The position numbers and the translations under genes are program-made. Under the pieces are notes generated by a model. The model did no database searches, had not been told where the DNA came from, and saw only the letters and a list, made by a program, of their open reading frames with translations. DNA of 64,000 nt from Aegilops tauschii subsp. strangulata (taxonomy: Eukaryota; Streptophyta; Magnoliopsida; Poales; Poaceae): contig NC_053040.3 of the NCBI RefSeq assembly GCF_002575655.3, positions 350,119,267 through 350,183,266 of the forward strand. Direction: 5' to 3'. Every line of letters starts with the position of its first letter. Position 1 is the stretch's first letter. Positions 32,050-43,670 of the stretch are shown here, piece after piece.

Positions 32050-34575
32050 GAATTATTCAAGGTTCGTTTGTACATTTTTATACATTAACTGGGTTTTCTA
32101 GTTATTTTATGCGCATAATTCAAATTTGAACAACATGCACATGCTCCAGTGCATATAAACATATTGAAAAAACAAATATGTGTCCTTGGTTGCATGCTTA
32201 GGTCCGATTGCAAGAAATGGGAATGAATTTCAAACACCCTGCCACCGTCACTCCGCCGCAAACATTGAGATACCTGGTTTTTAAATTCTAGTAAATCCAA
32301 AACTCGTCTGAAATTCATGAAACTTGGCATGCTATCATGTAGCGGCATCAACATGCCGTGGTAAATTTTTTGTCCCATTTGGGGCAGGTTTAGGTATAAG
32401 CTTCTCACAAACCAGAGCTTCTCACAACAAGCGTGATGGTTTCGGTAGGGAACGTGCCACCTTTGGGGACGAAATGATATCCGTTGCCTCTTATTGCTTT
32501 CAAAAAAATTCGAGTGGCAACATAGAAAAACAAGAGTGTTGTGTTCAATTTTGGAATTTTTCGGGATTCGTTTGGACATTTTTATGCATTAACTGAGTTT
32601 TCAATGCATTTTTGTGCATAATTCAAATTTGAACTACATGCACATGCTCCAGTGCATATGAATTGGTTGAAAAATCAAATCTGTGTCCTTGGGTGCACGC
32701 TTAAGTCCCATGCAAGAAATGGGAATGAATTTCAAACACCAGGGCACCGTTGATTGCTGGCAAAACATTGAGATGCCTGGTTTTTAAATTCAAGTAAATC
32801 CAATACTTGTCTGAAATTCATGAAACTTGGCATGCTATCTTGAAGCACATCAACATGCCATGGTACAAATTTTGTCCCATTTGGGGCAGGTTTGGGTATA
32901 TGCTTCTCACAAACCGGAGCTTCTCACAACAAGCATGATGGTTTTCGGTAGGGAACGTCCCACCTTTGGGGACGAAATGATATCCATTGCCTCTTATTGC
33001 TTTCAATTTTTTTCTCGTGTCAACATAGGAGAACATGAGTGTTGTGTGAATTTTTGTGATTTCTCGGGGTTCGTTTGGACATTTTTATGCATTAACTGAG
33101 TTTTCAATGCATTTATGTGCATAATTCAAATTTGAACTACATGCACATGCTCCAGTGCATATAAATTGGTTGAAAAATCAAATCGGTGTCCTTGGGTGCA
33201 TGCTTAGGTCCCATGCAAGAAATGGGAATGAATTTCAAACACCAGGGCACCGTTGATTGCCGGCAAAACATTGAGATGCCTAGTTTTTAAATTCTAGTAA
33301 ATCCCAAACATGTCTGAAATTCATGAAACTTGGCTTGCTATCATGGAGCGGCATCAACATGCTGTGGTACAAATTCTGTCCCATTTGGGGCAGGTTTGGG
33401 TATATGCTTCTCACAAACCGGAGCTTCTCACAACAAGCATGATGGTTTTCGGTAGGGAATATCCCACCTTTGGGGACGAAACGATATCCATTGCCTCTTG
33501 TTGCTTTCAAATTTTTTCTCGTGTCAACATAGAACAACAGGAGTGTTGTGTGATTTTTTGGGGTTCATTTGGACATTTTTATGCATTAACTGAGTTTTCA
33601 ATGCATTTATGTGCATAATTCAAATTTGAACTACATGCAGATGCTCCAGTGCATATAAATTGGTTGAAAAATCAAATCTGTGTCCTTGGGTGCATGCTTC
33701 GGTCCCATGCAAGAAATGGGAATGAATTTCAAACACTAGGGCACCGTTGATTGCCGGCAAAACATTGAGATGCCTGGTTTTTAAATTCTAGTAAATCCAA
33801 AAATCGTCTAAAATTCATGAAACTTGGCATGCTATCATGGAGCGGCATCAACATGCCGTGGTACAAATTTTGTCCCATTTGGGGCAGGTTTGGGTATATG
33901 TTTCTCACAAACAGGAGCTTCTCACAACAAGCATGATGGTTTTCGGTAGGGAACGTCCCACCTTTGGGGACGAAACGATATCCATTGCCTCTTATTGTTT
34001 CAATTTTTTTTCTCGTGTCAACATAGAACAACAGGAGTGTTGTGTGAATTTTTGGGATTTTTCGGGGTTCATTTGGACATTTTTATGCATTAACTGAGTT
34101 TTCAATGCATTTATGTGCATAATTCAAATTTGAACTACATGCACATGCTCCGGTGCATATAAATTGGTTGAAAAAGAAATTTTGTGTCCTCGGGTGCATG
34201 CTTAGGTCCCATCCAAGAAACTGGAAAGAATTTCAAACACCAGGGCACCGTTGATTGCCGACAAAACATTGAGATGCCTAGTTTTTAAATTTTAGTAAAT
34301 ACAAAACTCGTCTGAAATTCATGAAACTTGGCATGCTATCATGGAACGGCAACAACATGCCGTGGTACAAATTTTGTCCCATTTGGGGTAGGTTGGGTAT
34401 ATGCTTCTCACAAACCTGTGCATATAAATTGGTTGAAAAATCAAATCTGTGTCCTTGGGTGCATGCTTAGGTCCCATGCAAGAAATGGGAATGAATTCCA
34501 AACACCGGGGCACCGTTGATTGCCGGCAAAACATTGAGATTCATGGTTTTTGAATTCTAGTAAATCCAAAATTCT
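32050..34575. repeat. Tandem array of the ~505 bp repeat, six copies, CACTA copy B
   Basis: The mirror anchor TTTCAAACAC recurs near 32231, 32731, 33234, 33728, 34231 and 34497. Spacings are ~494-503 bp except the last, 266 bp, which is a truncated unit (deletion between 34417 and 34418, where CACAAACC joins TGTGCATAT). It is in the opposite orientation to the array in copy A, as expected from the inverted elements. Confidence 0.92.
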
Positions 34576-36389
34576 GTTAACCATTGACGTGACACCACGT
34601 GTCTTGGTTTTAATGGCTGTAGGAGGTGCTGTGCGGACAGCTGCTTGACCTTGACTGAACGGGAGGCGTGCGAGCGCCGTCCGGTGCGCAGGCTGACCGA
34701 GAAGCGTGCAAGCTGTCCTCGAGTGCGCAGGCTCATCGGAAAGCGTGCGAGCTATACGCTGCGCAGGCTCACTGGGAAGCAAGCCCTTTGACTTCCATGG
34801 CCGCCCTCCTTGCTCGCATCCTCTCCATTAATGGCGCCCAAGCCGCGGTTTAATTCGCTTTTTAAATATAAAACACTCATCGCAAACATTTTAGTTAGAA
34901 CACCCATATGCAAACTGACAGCTTCCCCAGGAAGCCAAGAGAAAATGTGCCGACCAGGATTTCTGCAGCTCTTGATCGCAAACGATTTAGATAGAACACC
35001 CCAATGCAAAGTGAGAGCAGCGTAGGATTTGTTCATCCCTTCAATGCAAATGGTTGTTTTGGATGACCCGTGTGCAACCACGTACAAACAATTTGGTAAG
35101 ATTTGCATCTGTCATATTGGGTATGTTGCCATTTGTCAAACTAGAAAGATTTACATTTGTTGATCTAGTAACGTTGCCATTTGTCAATCCTTGTAACACT
35201 GCGATTTGTCAAAATATGCAGCTAGAAATCATTAGCACTATGTAATTTTTGCAACTAAAATTCAGTAATTAAGCATATATTTCATTCATAGATTAAGAAG
35301 TCATTCTTAATTTATACAAACAGTTAAACTCGACAGCTGAACCGACCAAACTTCTCCCTAATTGTTGCCAACCACGTACTGAAATAGCTAGTTCAACTAT
35401 ATATAGTAGCTAATTTTAAGTATGTTGTACAGTTTGACCACACATCTATAGTCAGATGAACTGAACAAATTAGCCCCTAAATACTACTACTACCACGGAG
35501 GGGCTTTGTGCTACTTCCGGCAGCCTCTCCTCTGCCGAGCACGCTCCGTAAGAGCCAGAGGAGGAGGAGGAGCCTACCGATGAGCGGCAGCGGGGTGACA
35601 AGACGTGTGAGAGGAGGACGAGATGACACGTACACATACAGTTAATAGAAAAACGTTTGCGATTTAATTACCTACTATACCCCCGTCTTGGTTTATAAGT
35701 AGGATTTAGCTAATAAAATACGAATGCATGTCGCCATAGATTATATCATTGGAGTCGTATTTGAACATAGTTTCCAGCTATACAATTCTTGTAACATGCA
35801 TTAACACTTTTTATGGTTAAATTTAAGGTTATACACCAGCAAGCGTTTGCCCGCAACACACACGGCTTATTCCATCACAAACAGCTCTGATGGATCAACT
35901 GTCTGCCACGTATCGCACACGCAACTCTAATCTGATTCATGCTTGATGTCTCCAACATCGCTCGCACAGTTCCTCTTATTTGCCACGTATCACTGTGCCA
36001 TCCTCTGCTCGCGTCCCTTGGCCAGCTCTGCTCGCCGTTAGGCGCCGCGGCGCGCTCTGCTCGTGTCCGTCGGCGCGCTCGGCTTGTGGACAGCTTTTCC
36101 TTGAGGCGACCACGGAGCACTCTACTCGCGTCCCTCCACGCGCGCTCTGCCAGCGGTTGGGCGCGCGCACGATCACGTCGGGGGCCCCATATGCATGCAG
36201 TTGTGCCGCGCGCGTTGCCACGCGATGCAGTTACGTGCGACATGATGGAGTTATGCGCTGCAAATTAGAACTGCCATCAGGGCCTGCCGATATTCCTGGA
36301 CGTCCGGCTTCCCCTTTAATTCCCGCGGCCATTATAACCTTAGTCTCTTCAACCTTTCGATCGCGCCCGACAACACAACAAGTACACCC
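34576..36389. other. Conserved spacer and upstream region of the exonuclease-like pseudogene, copy B
   Basis: Mirror homologue of 598-1340 and 2310-3240 of copy A. It includes the 118-codon frame at 34752-35108 (minus) that has a gap-free counterpart at 2733-3089. The ~970 bp carrying the Arg/Ala-rich ORF in A is absent at 35595-35605. The final 350 bp are GC-rich and presumably the old promoter and leader; CATTATAACC (36330) is the only TATA-like word. Confidence 0.45.
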
Positions 36390-37077
36390 GTGATGACACA
36401 TAGAGAGGGGATGTCCGGCAGCGCTCCAATGGAGTTCGGCGAGCATAGAGTGGAGACCCACGCAAGGGAGACGGATCTCTTGGTGGTGTACACCATCGAC
36501 CCGGCCGTGGTGGACGACTACATCAACAGTGTTGAGCAGTTACTTGCTGGAGACAAGTACAAGGTGGTCGGCATCGACCTCCAGTACACCGCCGGTCGTC
36601 CCGGCATAGATCAGAAGGTTGCCGTTACCCACTTGTGCGTGCGCCATCATGTCCTCATCTACCACTACTGCATGTCCACAGAGCCTTGCGACCTTCAACA
36701 GGTTTGTCAATAGCACTGACTACAAGTTCGCCACGGTGGATACCACCAACGATGTAAAAGCGCTCAGTGTTACGGGCTTGGCCTGCAAGAACCTTGTCGA
36801 AATCCGTGACCACTACACGGTCTGGGGCAGCACGAAGAAGGACTCCCTGGTCGAACTCGCCTCGGCCATCATCGACCCCTACTACGAAAAGATGAAGCAG
36901 GATGCTCAGAGAATAAGTCCCGTATCCTGGCACGGGGCCTGGATGCGGCAACTGGATGAACCTCACCTCAGGTTTGCGGCCAAGATCGTGTACACATGCT
37001 ACGAGATGCACAGGAGGATCGTTGACATGAGGCCGGATCGAGCCACAAGCAGAGCAAGCGTCACAAGAAGTAGATGA
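36390..37077 (+). pseudogene. DEDD-type 3'-5' exonuclease-like pseudogene, CACTA copy B
   Basis: It is homologous to the minus-strand gene at 1-597. The first frame runs 36390-36713 and the rest continues in another frame to TGA at 37077, because two bases are missing near 36688 relative to copy A (GCGACCTTC against GCGAGCGTTTC). The catalytic site is also damaged: the DxE motif reads GIDLQYT (Glu replaced by Gln), and the third motif reads RFAAKIVYTCYEM, lacking the aspartate expected after the Ala-Ala-x. The C-terminal ~30 residues (HRRIVDM and a basic tail) show where the intact protein should end. The copy is almost certainly inactive as a nuclease. Confidence 0.72.
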
Positions 37078-37289
37078 TGATCAGATGATCGTTTAGGTAG
37101 TTCATCATGCATGTAATATATAGTTTACTTTATTGGTGTGTGTGGAAATGTCATGTGTGTAGTAGCCACCTATGTAATTATGCATGTAATAGTTTAGGTG
37201 TGTGCAAATGCCATGGTTGTAGTAGCCACCTATGTAAGTGGATGTTTAATTTGGTTATGCAAGCATGTCCCTATAAGTGTGTGTGTGTG
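37078..37289. other. 3' flank of the exonuclease-like pseudogene
   Basis: Contains a tandem duplication: GTGTGTG(G/C)AAATG(T)CATG followed by TAGTAGCCACCTATGTAA occurs at 37136-37180 and 37198-37238. No gene. Confidence 0.5.
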
Positions 37290-37827
37290 TATGTTGTTGT
37301 TCTATATGCAATCCCATCGCACAACACACACGTCTTATTAGCAGCAATCGTCTGTGTTATTATCGGTCTTCACACACATTTCTAATTACAGCCCTGTTTG
37401 CCGCGTATCACACACATCTTGTTAAGTTGAACCGTTTCTGTTCTCATGTCTCAACGAAAACAGTTCATCTGAGTGAACCCCATGTCGTATATCGCACATA
37501 CCTTGATTTGGCTGACCATTTCTTTTGTATTGCCTAATCACAAACAGTTCATCCGAGTGAATCGTATGCTGTGTATCGCACATGCCTTCATCTGGCTGCC
37601 CGATTCTTTTGTTCCTCCTCATCGCAAACAGTTAATTGAACTGAACCGTATGCCCTTCATCGCACACTTAACTAAAACCTGAATCGTGTTTGATGCATTC
37701 GTCATCGCAAACGTTGTACACATTTCTGTCGGTTTTCATACAGCACCGTTTGTGATTATTGCATCGCACACAGTTTCTCGAAGGGTCACTGATTGTAGTG
37801 TCGCGTTAGCATCATCCTGCAATAGTG
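37290..37827 (+). repeat. Right subterminal repeats and terminus of CACTA copy B
   Basis: The motif ATCGCA(C/A)ACAGTT and relatives recur at about 37390, 37487, 37540, 37577, 37620 and 37762. Several are separated by a longer phrase (GAATCGTATGCTGTGTATCG-like). The element ends CTGCAATAGTG at 37827, followed by ATG. Confidence 0.82.
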
Positions 37828-37830
37828 ATG

Positions 37831-38343
37831 GCTTCAATTAAAAAATACAGATAATGGCTTCTTTACTGTTTGTTTCCCACCCAACATGAAACTCATAGTA
37901 GACACCAGAGATTAACCAGATAGTAGATAGATACTATTGATTGCGGCCCCGATATGTACCCCACAACCATTTAAAAACTCAAGTTTGACCATTAGTTTGG
38001 AGCTGACTCGGAGTCTAATCGGCGAACATCACGATAAAGTAGCATGTAATATTAAGCGATGCATAATGTAAGCAGACATGAAAGAGTGCGACCTCTCTTG
38101 CGGACCCGTGTAGTCCTCGAGGTCATCTGCTCAGTTGATGATGGTAATGCAGTTGTCATGCCTGCCCGCGACGGGGAAGAAGATCTGAGGCGGTGAAAGA
38201 CAGTCTGGAGGCCGGATCCCTACTGTGCTAGACCCTTCTGTCGTTGGAGCAGCTGAGCTGGGGTGGACGATGGCGCAGCAGGAGCGCGACAAACCACAAA
38301 AGGTTTTCTTTGACAACTATCTGTAAGAGAAGTAATTCTGTAA
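37831..38343. other. Flank right of CACTA copy B with an exon-like segment
   Basis: The stretch 38080-38290 resembles 39080-39290 and, in its last part, 40210-40240. All share a region around ACCTCT(C/T)TTGG(C/G) and GACGGGGAAGAAGATCT-like sequence. On the minus strand these look like exon-sized coding fragments (IFFPVAGRHDN), but no gene can be assembled. Confidence 0.35.
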
Positions 38344-38770
38344 GGGCTCGTTTGAATTGGAGGATTCTAACAACGCAGGGATAGGAAATACATAGTAATA
38401 GGATAGGAATGCACGTGCAAAATAGAGAATTTAAAAACACAGGATTTTTGCCAATCTGGGTGTTTGGTTCACAAGAATTGGAAGATCACAGGATGCAAAG
38501 AAGCATAGTGAGATTAAGTCAAACCACAAGAAAATGTACAGTTATAATGCTATTATACTACTATCTCTTAGTCTTGTGCTACCTGAATAGGAATTTGAAA
38601 AGGAGGACAAGTGGATATTAAAATTCCTACAGTTTTTCTTTCAAGGAGACACTAAAGGAACAAATCCTACAGTTTTCCGTTGCTCCATTCCTTTGAACCA
38701 AATGCATGAATAGTAGTACCATAGGAAACTTTTCCATTCCTATGTTTTTCCTTCACTTTTCCTTTCAAGC
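38344..38770. mobile_element. MITE-like AT-rich segment with imperfect inverted ends
   Basis: It starts GGGCTCGTTTGAATTGGAGG and ends, read inward, GCTTGAAAGGAAAAG, with interior words such as ATAGGAATG, AGGAAA and CCTACAGTTTT in both orientations. This composition is typical of grass MITEs. No clear target duplication was found, so the boundaries and superfamily are unsure. Confidence 0.35.
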
Positions 38771-39397
38771 ACTGGCGATTCTAGCAGGCAGGCTTGAGCA
38801 AGGAAAAGCCTACACTCAAAAAATGTTTTTGTGCTACTTATACTACTTTGGACCTAGGCCACTGCCCTACTAGCTCAACTCCCAGGCCCATTGACCAATG
38901 CACAGCTCAAACGCGCAGAGATAAATAATGATGGCGTTCAAGAGAGTCCATCGCGGATAGCTAAGTTGCCTGGTACCTCACTGCTTGTCATATAGTAGGA
39001 GAAACTAATCGTATTTCACGTTACTGCGTGTGCTCAGTGGACAATATATATAACATGTAGAGTAAAAAAAGAGATTGAACAAGTGTACAACCTCTTTGGC
39101 GAAGCCATGTCGATGTCAGTGTGATTGGGTTGGTCGGTGAGGATGATCCGGCTGACTTGGCTGTCGGAGGAGGGGAAGAAGATCTTAGGCTTCTAGAGAT
39201 GGAGCCCGGGGTACTGCTCCGCTGTGATGGAGGGTTTCGTCATTGGTGCAGCTCCGGTGAGTCGTACGACGCCGAGGCTGAAGCAGGACAAGCGAGACAA
39301 TGTTAACCTGAGTGGAATTCTAATAGCATCTCCAATAGATGACGTAAAATACAGAATCACAAAGTGCTAGATGTAAAATACATTAGCCGCTCATCTC
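38771..39397. other. Repeat-derived flank with a second exon-like segment
   Basis: Holds the second copy (39080-39290) of the exon-like module described for 38080-38290. No complete gene is visible. Confidence 0.3.
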
Positions 39398-39497
39398 TGA
39401 ACTTAACTGTCGAAACTGAATTTAACTGTCAAAACTGAACTTAACTATCGAAACTGATTTTTTCTGTCGAAACTGATTTTTACTGTCGAAACTGAAC
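39398..39497. repeat. Short tandem repeat, ~18-19 bp unit, about five to six copies
   Basis: The unit is CTGAACTTAACTGTCGAAA with variants AATTTAACTGTCAAAA and GATTTTTACTGTCGAAA. It is AT-rich with no coding meaning. Confidence 0.8.
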
Positions 39498-40289
39498 GCA
39501 CTAGTAGCAGAAAAGCATTAGCAGCAGCAACAGCAGCGCGTGCGAGAGCCGGGGCAGCTGGCCGTGTAGCAGCATCATGTGAGGCTACCCTGAGCCGCCA
39601 GCCACCACCGGCCAAACTGCCGCCCCCCGCCGCCCGCGGCCGGCGGTGTGCCGCCCCGCCCGCCCCGAAACCGCTCCCCACCGCCGGTCCGCCGCCGCCC
39701 CGGCCATCCCTCTCGGCCCCCTCGTGCCGAGCTTTTTCTCCGGCGATCCCCACGCCACCGCCCCACCACCGCCGGCGACCACCGCCCCCACCCTGAACCC
39801 TAAGATAGATACTGGGGTACCTCTCCGGCGAGCCCCCTCCCCGCTGCGGCTGGTTCTTCCTTAACTCCGGCGAGCCCCCCCACCCCCTGAAAATCGACTG
39901 ACCCGAAAGTCGATTCCGTCGACTGAAGTGTAGCTAAATCGGAGCAGCATCGCAAGCAAGAGGAAGAGCGAGAGCAGCAGCACGTGCAAGAGCAAGAGCA
40001 ATAGCAAGAGGAGACCAAGCAGGGGACCAAGAGCAAGAGCAGAGCAGCAGCGCGAGCAAGAGCTGAAGCAGCGGCAACTCCTACTGTTGTGGACGTCGCC
40101 GCCGAGGGAGCGACGCCGTGGAGGAAGTGGCCGGCGACGCCGCCGTGGATGGAGCCGCACCGTGTCGGCTCGGGACTAAGCGCCAGCAGCATCGTGAGAT
40201 CGAATTAAGAAGAAAATGCGGCGATTAGTGTACAACCTCTTTGGTGGCACCGATTAGGCCTCAGCTTCATCTGAGGGAACGGTGATGAT
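39498..40289. other. GC-rich segment, purine hexamer-like repeat and third exon-like fragment
   Basis: 39540-39860 is GC-rich with overlapping open frames on both strands, which is typical of composition and not of a gene. 39950-40080 is a degenerate repeat of AGCAAG/AGCAGC units. 40210-40245 repeats GTGTACAACCTCTTTGG from 39083. The last five bases, ATGAT (40285-40289), are the candidate target duplication of the next element; its partner is outside the window. Confidence 0.4.
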
Positions 40290-41446
40290 TGTCGGAGTAA
40301 TTAGCCACGGGTAGCCTCATCAGCTCCCCATGGCATTTCGAGACATCGGGGCCGGCTGCGCCCCTCAAGAATCAAAGACCAAAGCGCCGCCTTCTCGCAG
40401 CCGACTGGTCCAAGCGGCCGGCTGCCAGAAGACAGCAAGGCCCAGAGGGCAGCCTCAAAGTGGACCGACTCCTAGCAGGCGGCCCCAAGCGTCCTCAAAG
40501 TCTGCACCCACATAAGTACGATGAGACGGGGCGTGGCTACAACGCGCCCTGCCACCCCCAAATCCTGGGCCAAGCGTGGCCACAGTGCACCATACTAGAC
40601 GAAGATCTCCCGTCCGGCGCGGCACTGTTGCCACTCCACCCATGACATCACCCATGGCAGAGAGGGCCATGCCTCCACTACGGGCTGTCGGTATGGCCCA
40701 CATGCGGTGGGCCTTACCTGTCAATGAGAAGCCAGAAGGCGGCGAGAATGGACCAGTCAGCATGAGGGGAGGCCGACTCCTAGCGGGTGGCCCTCCCCCT
40801 CCCTCAAAGTCCGTGCGCCATTAATAAGGAGAGATGGGGAATGGCTACAGTGATCGCCCGCCAGGCGGCGGTACTGTAGCCACGCCTCCCCCGACAAAGC
40901 ACGCATCATTACGAGCATCGCTACAGTGCTGAGTAGCCAGCAAGACCCGCGGGCGGCGGGCGCGGCCTGTTGGCCAAGTACGAGACAGCCGGCGGGGCCC
41001 ACCAGCCGGCGGGCCCCATCAACCAGCGGAGAAGCCGGCGGCCAGAGACACTGACAGCCGGGTCCTAGACCCAGCCAGTTTACCTTTGTACCCCTGGGGG
41101 GTAGGCCTATATAAACCCCCTAGGGCACCCATGCAAAGGGTTCAGACCTTAGTTCATTCACACACACATATAGAGAGAGGAAGCTAGGGCTAGCCTTGTT
41201 CTTCTTCCCCCTCTAGAGAAAGAGCTCAAGGAGCAAGCTTGTAGCCACCATTGTTGCTTGAGTGATCATGCGGAGACCCCGCAGAGCAGGACTAGGGGTG
41301 TTATCTCCTAGGAGAGCCCCGAACCTGGGTAAGATTCGCCGGCATGCATGTTTGCGCCTTATCCCGTTTCTTGGCACCGGCGACGTACTATTAGCCCCCT
41401 CCATGATAAGCCATCCTTTGGCATATGTCGCACGACACCCCCGACA
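40290..41446 (+). repeat. 5' LTR of the second Tat element (1157 bp)
   Basis: It begins TGTCGGAG and ends CCCCGACA, giving matching TGTCGG/CCGACA ends. A TATA box (TATATAAA) lies at 41108-41115. Within the LTR, a segment with GACTCCTAGC(A/G)GG(C/T)GGCCC and CCTCAAAGTC is duplicated at ~40467 and ~40779 (offset ~312 bp). The 3' partner is not in the window, so the length rests on the terminal motif and primer site. Confidence 0.85.
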
Positions 41447-41448
41447 TT

Positions 41449-41466
41449 TGGCACCCACCATGGGGC
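41449..41466 (+). promoter_or_regulatory. Primer binding site of the second Tat element
   Basis: TGGCACCCACCATGGGGC lies 2 bases after the LTR and matches the candidate site of the first element except at two positions. The matching tRNA was not determined. Confidence 0.75.
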
Positions 41467-43670
41467 TAGGTGCACCGTCGTCCAGAGATCTGTTCTGGAC
41501 GGGAACCCTCTTCCTCCCCAGCGAGCGTAGCCAGCCTGGCACGCCCGACGGCGTCTGCACCGATGCACTACAAAGCGCTAAGCTCGCCTGCGCGGCGAGC
41601 TGCCTCGCTAACCTCATCGGCGAGGTCCGCCTCTCTGATGACCCCGCGCCCGACGCGGTAGCAGCCAGCTCAGAGAGCTGCCTCCTCGACCTCCTTGGCA
41701 AGCTCGACATCGCCAACGAGCCGGCCTCCGACCTGGAGTCGATCGGCTCCACCGACCTGATGCTTGTCGACTCTGACACGGCATCGCTTGACGCCTTCCC
41801 CACCAACGTGGTGGTCATCAACGACCCTCTCCCTCGCGCCGACAGCAATGGCAGCACCGTCACGGAGGTGCTCTTCATCAGCCACGACGGAGCCTTTGGT
41901 GACGCTCAAGACCCGCTGCAGGCGGCCCTGCGGGACCTGTCTGCGCCCATCCCAAAAGACGACGAAGCCGAGACGCTGGAAGCCCACCGCGTTTCGCTCG
42001 TCGAAAGCGCCAAGAAGTTGGCCACCATCAGACGCCTCTCAGAGGCCTACCAACGCGAGATCGACCGTGCCGTTGGCGGCACGCCGGCGGGCCCAGCCGC
42101 ATTGGCACGGTCCAGTAGCGTGGCGCTGCCATCGACAACATGTTTGGGGCAGACCGCCTTGTCTATGCCACGCACGAGGAAAACATGTGAGCTGCCCAGG
42201 CGGTAGCAGATGAGCTGGACCACCTCGAGGGCGACGAGCGTTGCTACATGACAGAGCATATCCAGCAGCTCATTGACGCGGCTGCCGCGCAGCAAGAAGC
42301 CGACTGCCACGCCGAAGAACCCGATAAGCGGGTTGAGAACCCGCCCCCTCGCCGAGACCGAGGCGCGACCTCCCGGACGCCGACTGGTGGCGTCCGCGAC
42401 ATACGAGACAAAGAGCCGGCTGCTAGTCGTAGCCGCACATGCCTCACCATCGAGCGCGACCAAGATGGTCGCCCTTGAGTAGTGGAACGATGGGACGATT
42501 GTCCGCCTCCTCCTCCTTCTCGGAGGGAGAGGCGTGCTTCCCCGCCGACTGTTGACCACCCAACTCTCGGTGACCGGCTGGGCCGCCGAGAAGGAATTAG
42601 AGAGAATGATGCCTGCCACCAGATTAACCTTCTGAATCGATCCCTAGCGCTAGAAAATAAGACGCGTTGGGCCCGCGTTGTTTCGGCCCCCGCATCCGCG
42701 ACGAGCCCTTTCCCAAAGGGTTCACGCTTCCATGAGATACGCCCACGTACAATGGCTTTGTGAAGCTGTAAGACTGGCTGGTCAACTACTCCATGGCCGT
42801 CAACATAGCGAATGGCAACAAGTGCGTTGCCGTAAAGTACGTTCCTCTCATGCTCCAGGGCACGACCCAGACATGGCTGAACAGCCTGAAGCCCCGCAAC
42901 ATCTACAGCTGGGTAGATTTCACTGAAGTCTTCGTTCGCAACTTCACCAGCACCTACAAGCGGCCGCCCAAGCCTCGCCAGCTCTCGTTGTACGTCCAAG
43001 GCCCCAACGAGTCCACCAACGACTACCTGACGCGGTGAGCTAAACTGCACAACTCCTGCGAAGGGGTGCACGAGGTCCAAGCAATCGAGTACTTCACTGT
43101 CGGGTGCCAAGAGGGCACCTTACTCAAGCACCGACTCCTCTGCGACGAGCCGGCCACACTCAACGAGCTGCTGATCATAGCAGACAAGTACGCCACTACC
43201 GACTCCTCCATGAAGTCGGAGCTTCGAGTGGACACTTCTGGGAAGGTGCTCCCTCCGGCTCCTCGAACGCCGGCTGGAGACAACAGTCGGCGCCAGCAGC
43301 CAAACGATAACAAGCGCAAAGCCCCCCAGCCGGCTTCCACCAGCCAGCAGGTGGCGACAGTTGAAGATCAACAACCTGAAGGGCAGCCACTCCCCAAGCT
43401 TCAGAAAGGCGGCAAGCCGGCTTGGTTGCCTGCTTTTTCCTTTGAGCAGACCCTCGATGCCCCCTGCAAGTTCCACAGTGGTGCGAAGCCGTCCAACCAT
43501 ACAACTCGGAAGTGCCACTGGCTTGTCCGCATTGCTAAGGGAGAAGGACTGCCACCTCCGCCTGCTGGCCCACCGGCTCCACCTCCTCAACAGCCGGCCG
43601 TCCGTCCAACAGTCAGTGTGTCCAAGACAATTACCCTGAAGAACATGGTGCCTACGTTGTCTTCACCAGT
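41460..43670 (+). pseudogene. gag: gag region of the second Tat element
   Basis: The likely start is the ATG overlapping the primer site (41460), giving MGLGAPSSRDLFW. The frame stays open to 42206, then moves to another (42248-42478, 42482-42763) and a third (42793-43700), so at least two frameshifts are present. The capsid core is recognisable as VPLMLQGTTQTWLNSLKPRN and VFVRNFTSTYKRPPKPRQLS. A TGA at 43036-43038 replaces a tryptophan codon. The C-terminal part is Pro-rich with an HWLVRIAKGEG stretch. It cannot make intact Gag. Confidence 0.85.

Larger units (their letters stand above)
28910..37827 (+). mobile_element. Complete CACTA-type DNA transposon, copy B (8.9 kb), non-autonomous
   Basis: Termini are CACTAGTACAG at the left and, read inward from the right, CACTATTGCAG, matching at 9 of 11 positions. 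ATG duplications lie on both sides. Inside are subterminal repeats, a B3-like remnant (minus), the 73-codon ORF (minus), a six-copy 505 bp array, a conserved spacer, an exonuclease-like pseudogene (plus) and right subterminal repeats. Every module also occurs in copy A in mirror order, so A and B belong to one family in opposite orientation. No transposase ORF was found, so movement would depend on a relative elsewhere. Confidence 0.9.

Noticed and set aside
1..37827. One giant 37 kb transposon with very long terminal inverted repeats
   Set aside because: CACTA termini face each other at 27430 and 28910, and copy B has its own ATG duplication, so two elements explain the mirror better.
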